Source: Malurus cyaneus samueli (lineage: Eukaryota > Chordata > Aves > Passeriformes > Maluridae). Taken from it: 64,000 nucleotides of DNA. The stretch covers positions 50,005,284 to 50,069,283 of the forward strand of contig CM019214.1 in NCBI GenBank assembly GCA_009741485.1, read 5' to 3'. Below the pieces are notes generated by a model. It searched no databases. It was given only the letters and a program-made list of their open reading frames with translations, and was not told the origin of the DNA. Below, in pieces: positions 61,916-64,000 of the stretch (positions are counted from its first letter, which is position 1; every line of letters begins with the position of its first letter). The position numbers were made by a program, and so were the translations under genes.

Positions 61916-63623
61916 GAACATTCAAAGATGAATATTCAAGTTTCATCATTAATAACATTGAAAATGTCAAATGAACATTCCTTCTGAAGTGTGTATGAAA
62001 ATATTTCATCACATTGCATCTTCATCTACTGTGTAATTGAAATGTTTTAGAGTGTACATACATATATTTTCCTATATTTGTCTTCATATGCCTAGAACCC
62101 ACTAAGTTGATGGAAATTTAGGTGAACATGGAGATTCGCAGCTAGGTCAGTCCCAAAACAATGCTTACATGAGTAAAATGTATAAACCCACTTGACTATT
62201 TCTGTGCCCAAAATGTTACAGGAGACTGCTGTAAATTTTTGTCATTCTAGATTGCAAACAAAATATAATATGTTCTGCATCTCATAGTACAGGTTAAATA
62301 CACTAAAAAATTCATGGAAATAAGATTACATTGATCATGTTTGATACCAATTTGGTGGAATAATTTACACTTCCCTCATCGTGCCGTTTTGTATTGCTTA
62401 TGCTGTCTAACCAAGATGCACTTTTATGATCTGTTTTATTATTGAGTCTTAGAACTCTTAGAAGCCTTAGTGGTTTCTGCCCACCACCACACCCCTTTTT
62501 TTTCTTAGCTTCACCTGCAGTGGATGTGGCAGTAATATCTTCAGAGCTCTGGATTCATCAGTTCTGCAGATCAGATTTAGCATTAAGGCCTTACAAGTAA
62601 CAGGACAGTAGTAGACTTTTACAAACTTTTGATGGCAAAGTAAGTCCTTCATAATGACTAAATTAAATCAAAATGGATTTCTCTTATGTTTTGACTTGTA
62701 GCTATGGAGACTAATGAAATATGTTACAGTTACAAGGAGAATTCAAACTGCCAGTATTTGGATGTAGCATTTTTGATAGATCTATAGAAATCCACTCTGA
62801 AACTATGTAGGCAAAATATTGCCATATACAATATGACAATCAAATATGTATTTCTGTTGTAAGTTTGAAGAGCTTGAAGAAAATCTTCAGATTAATTAGT
62901 TATGGCAGTTTACTTTGGTTCACTGAGATGTAATATACTGTAAAGGTCTAAATGAGTTCAGGAATATTCTTCAGTTATTTGTCCTATGATCTCCTCAGAT
63001 TGTTTACACTTTCCCTCTAGCAATACAACATGGTTTTCTATGGTATGGACCTTTAAGACAAAGAAGTATTTCTAAAATAGTAGAAAGAAAACATAAGCTG
63101 TATGTACTCTAAAGTACCTAACAAGAAGAGATCTTACTGCAGATGTGAAAACACATAGACTCATCTTTCATCATTATACTTTGATTATTGTTATGTGAAG
63201 GCAGACTAATGTAGACCTCCTTAGTGTTTCAACGCTTCAAGGACCTAGCAAGTAAGTCCTAGTTAATGAAAACTCTTGCGGGAGGCAGAATACCTCTTCC
63301 TTGACCCTTGATATTCAAATATTCAATGTTAGGTTCAATTTTGGCCACAATTGACCTAGGCTTATGTTAGAAGGAATAGCTAGATTCATAAATAATCATC
63401 CAAGAAAATTATTATGGTTCTAGACCAGAACTTTAAATTATATTGTTATACACACCCTTTATTTATCCTCCTGACTCTAAGGGGAGTCTAGGATGATTAG
63501 CACAAAAGTAGAACTCAGAACCCATTTCCGCCACCCACACCTAAAGACTATTTGACTTGAGGTGCTGTAGTATGTCTACAAGAGATATTCTTGGGGGCAT
63601 ATGAAAGAGAACAGGAAGACAAT

Positions 63624-63697
63624 TTTTTTGTTTGTTTGTTTGTTTTTTATGGGATGTTTTGTGTTTTTTTTTTTTTTGTTGTTTTTTTTTTTTTTCT
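63624..63697. repeat. T-rich tract with TTTG units
   Basis: T runs with (TTTG)n at its left end and pure T runs of 13-16 bp to the right. Confidence 0.85.
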
Positions 63698-63737
63698 GAA
63701 ATGGACGGGTAGATGTGAGGTAGCACACAAGCTCAAA

Positions 63738-63753
63738 TAGCTAGCTAGCTAGC
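63738..63753. repeat. Four tandem TAGC units
   Basis: A perfect 16-bp self-complementary tetranucleotide repeat. It is short, and no function is implied. Confidence 0.8.
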
Positions 63754-64000
63754 AAACTCAAATTTTTAGAGGTGCCTATGTGTAGGCAATTGAATTAAAA
63801 CCCCCAGATTCTCAGGTGGAGTCAGGGTAAACATCCATCATCAAAAGTTTATGGATATTTATTCTTCAGTTCTAAAAGCACTTTTTAATAAAAATACTTT
63901 TGATTTTCATCAAAATCTGTTAATTGAATCTGTTTCTGACACATATAAAGAGTTCTGGCAATGGGCTAGACCTGAAGGTGTCTTTCAAAGATATTTTGTG

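Larger units (their letters stand above)
61916..64000. other. AT-rich non-coding DNA, no gene
   Basis: No gene or retroelement recognised. Contains a T-rich tract at 63624-63697 and four TAGC units at 63738-63753. The 61-codon minus frames at 62467-62652 and 63541-63726 have no domain; the second is driven by the T-rich tract. Confidence 0.65.

Overview
The window looks like vertebrate nuclear DNA, most likely from a bird. It is AT-rich and has no protein-coding gene I can support. It is scattered with truncated CR1 LINE retrotransposons, several ending in the short ATTCTATGA-type 3' repeat typical of avian and other sauropsid CR1. I saw no bacterial-style gene packing, operon, CRISPR array, tRNA or rRNA. 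Open reading frames are almost all 60-100 codons and often overlap on both strands, as expected by chance in AT-rich DNA. The few longer or meaningful ones are CR1 fragments or artefacts of homopolymer runs. The region is either an intergenic gene desert or the inside of a very long intron; the sequence alone does not decide.

Layout. 1-4153: AT-rich non-coding DNA with A-rich tracts and a faint CR1 reverse-transcriptase relic. 4154-16338: a large duplicated structure. One unit (4154-9965) is followed by a partial third copy (9966-10997, matching 6483-7539) and then by a second full unit (10997-16338). The copies differ mainly by single-base insertions and deletions, and part of the first unit (8426-9965) is inflated by about a third with scattered GC-rich insertions. 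This looks more like unpolished long-read sequence joined into the assembly than like evolved duplicates. 16339-64000: ordinary AT-rich non-coding DNA with CR1 copies at 20371-21520 (minus), 29795-29850 (minus), 32668-33470 (plus, with a nested minus copy), 36752-37495 (minus), 41105-42335 (minus piece against a composite plus element), 45012-45230 (plus), 49978-50925 (minus), 55750-56240 (plus) and 61505-61915 (minus). Between them are long A or T homopolymers, a TA-rich microsatellite ending in a perfect hairpin (38620-38796), a GC-elevated unassigned block (49060-49977) and a possible minus-strand transcript 3' end near 18060.

No genes work together here. What is legible is retrotransposon history (nesting, inversion, internal deletion) and a probable assembly error that would mislead any gene or repeat annotation between 4 and 16 kb. 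I did not find a convincing undescribed biological system.
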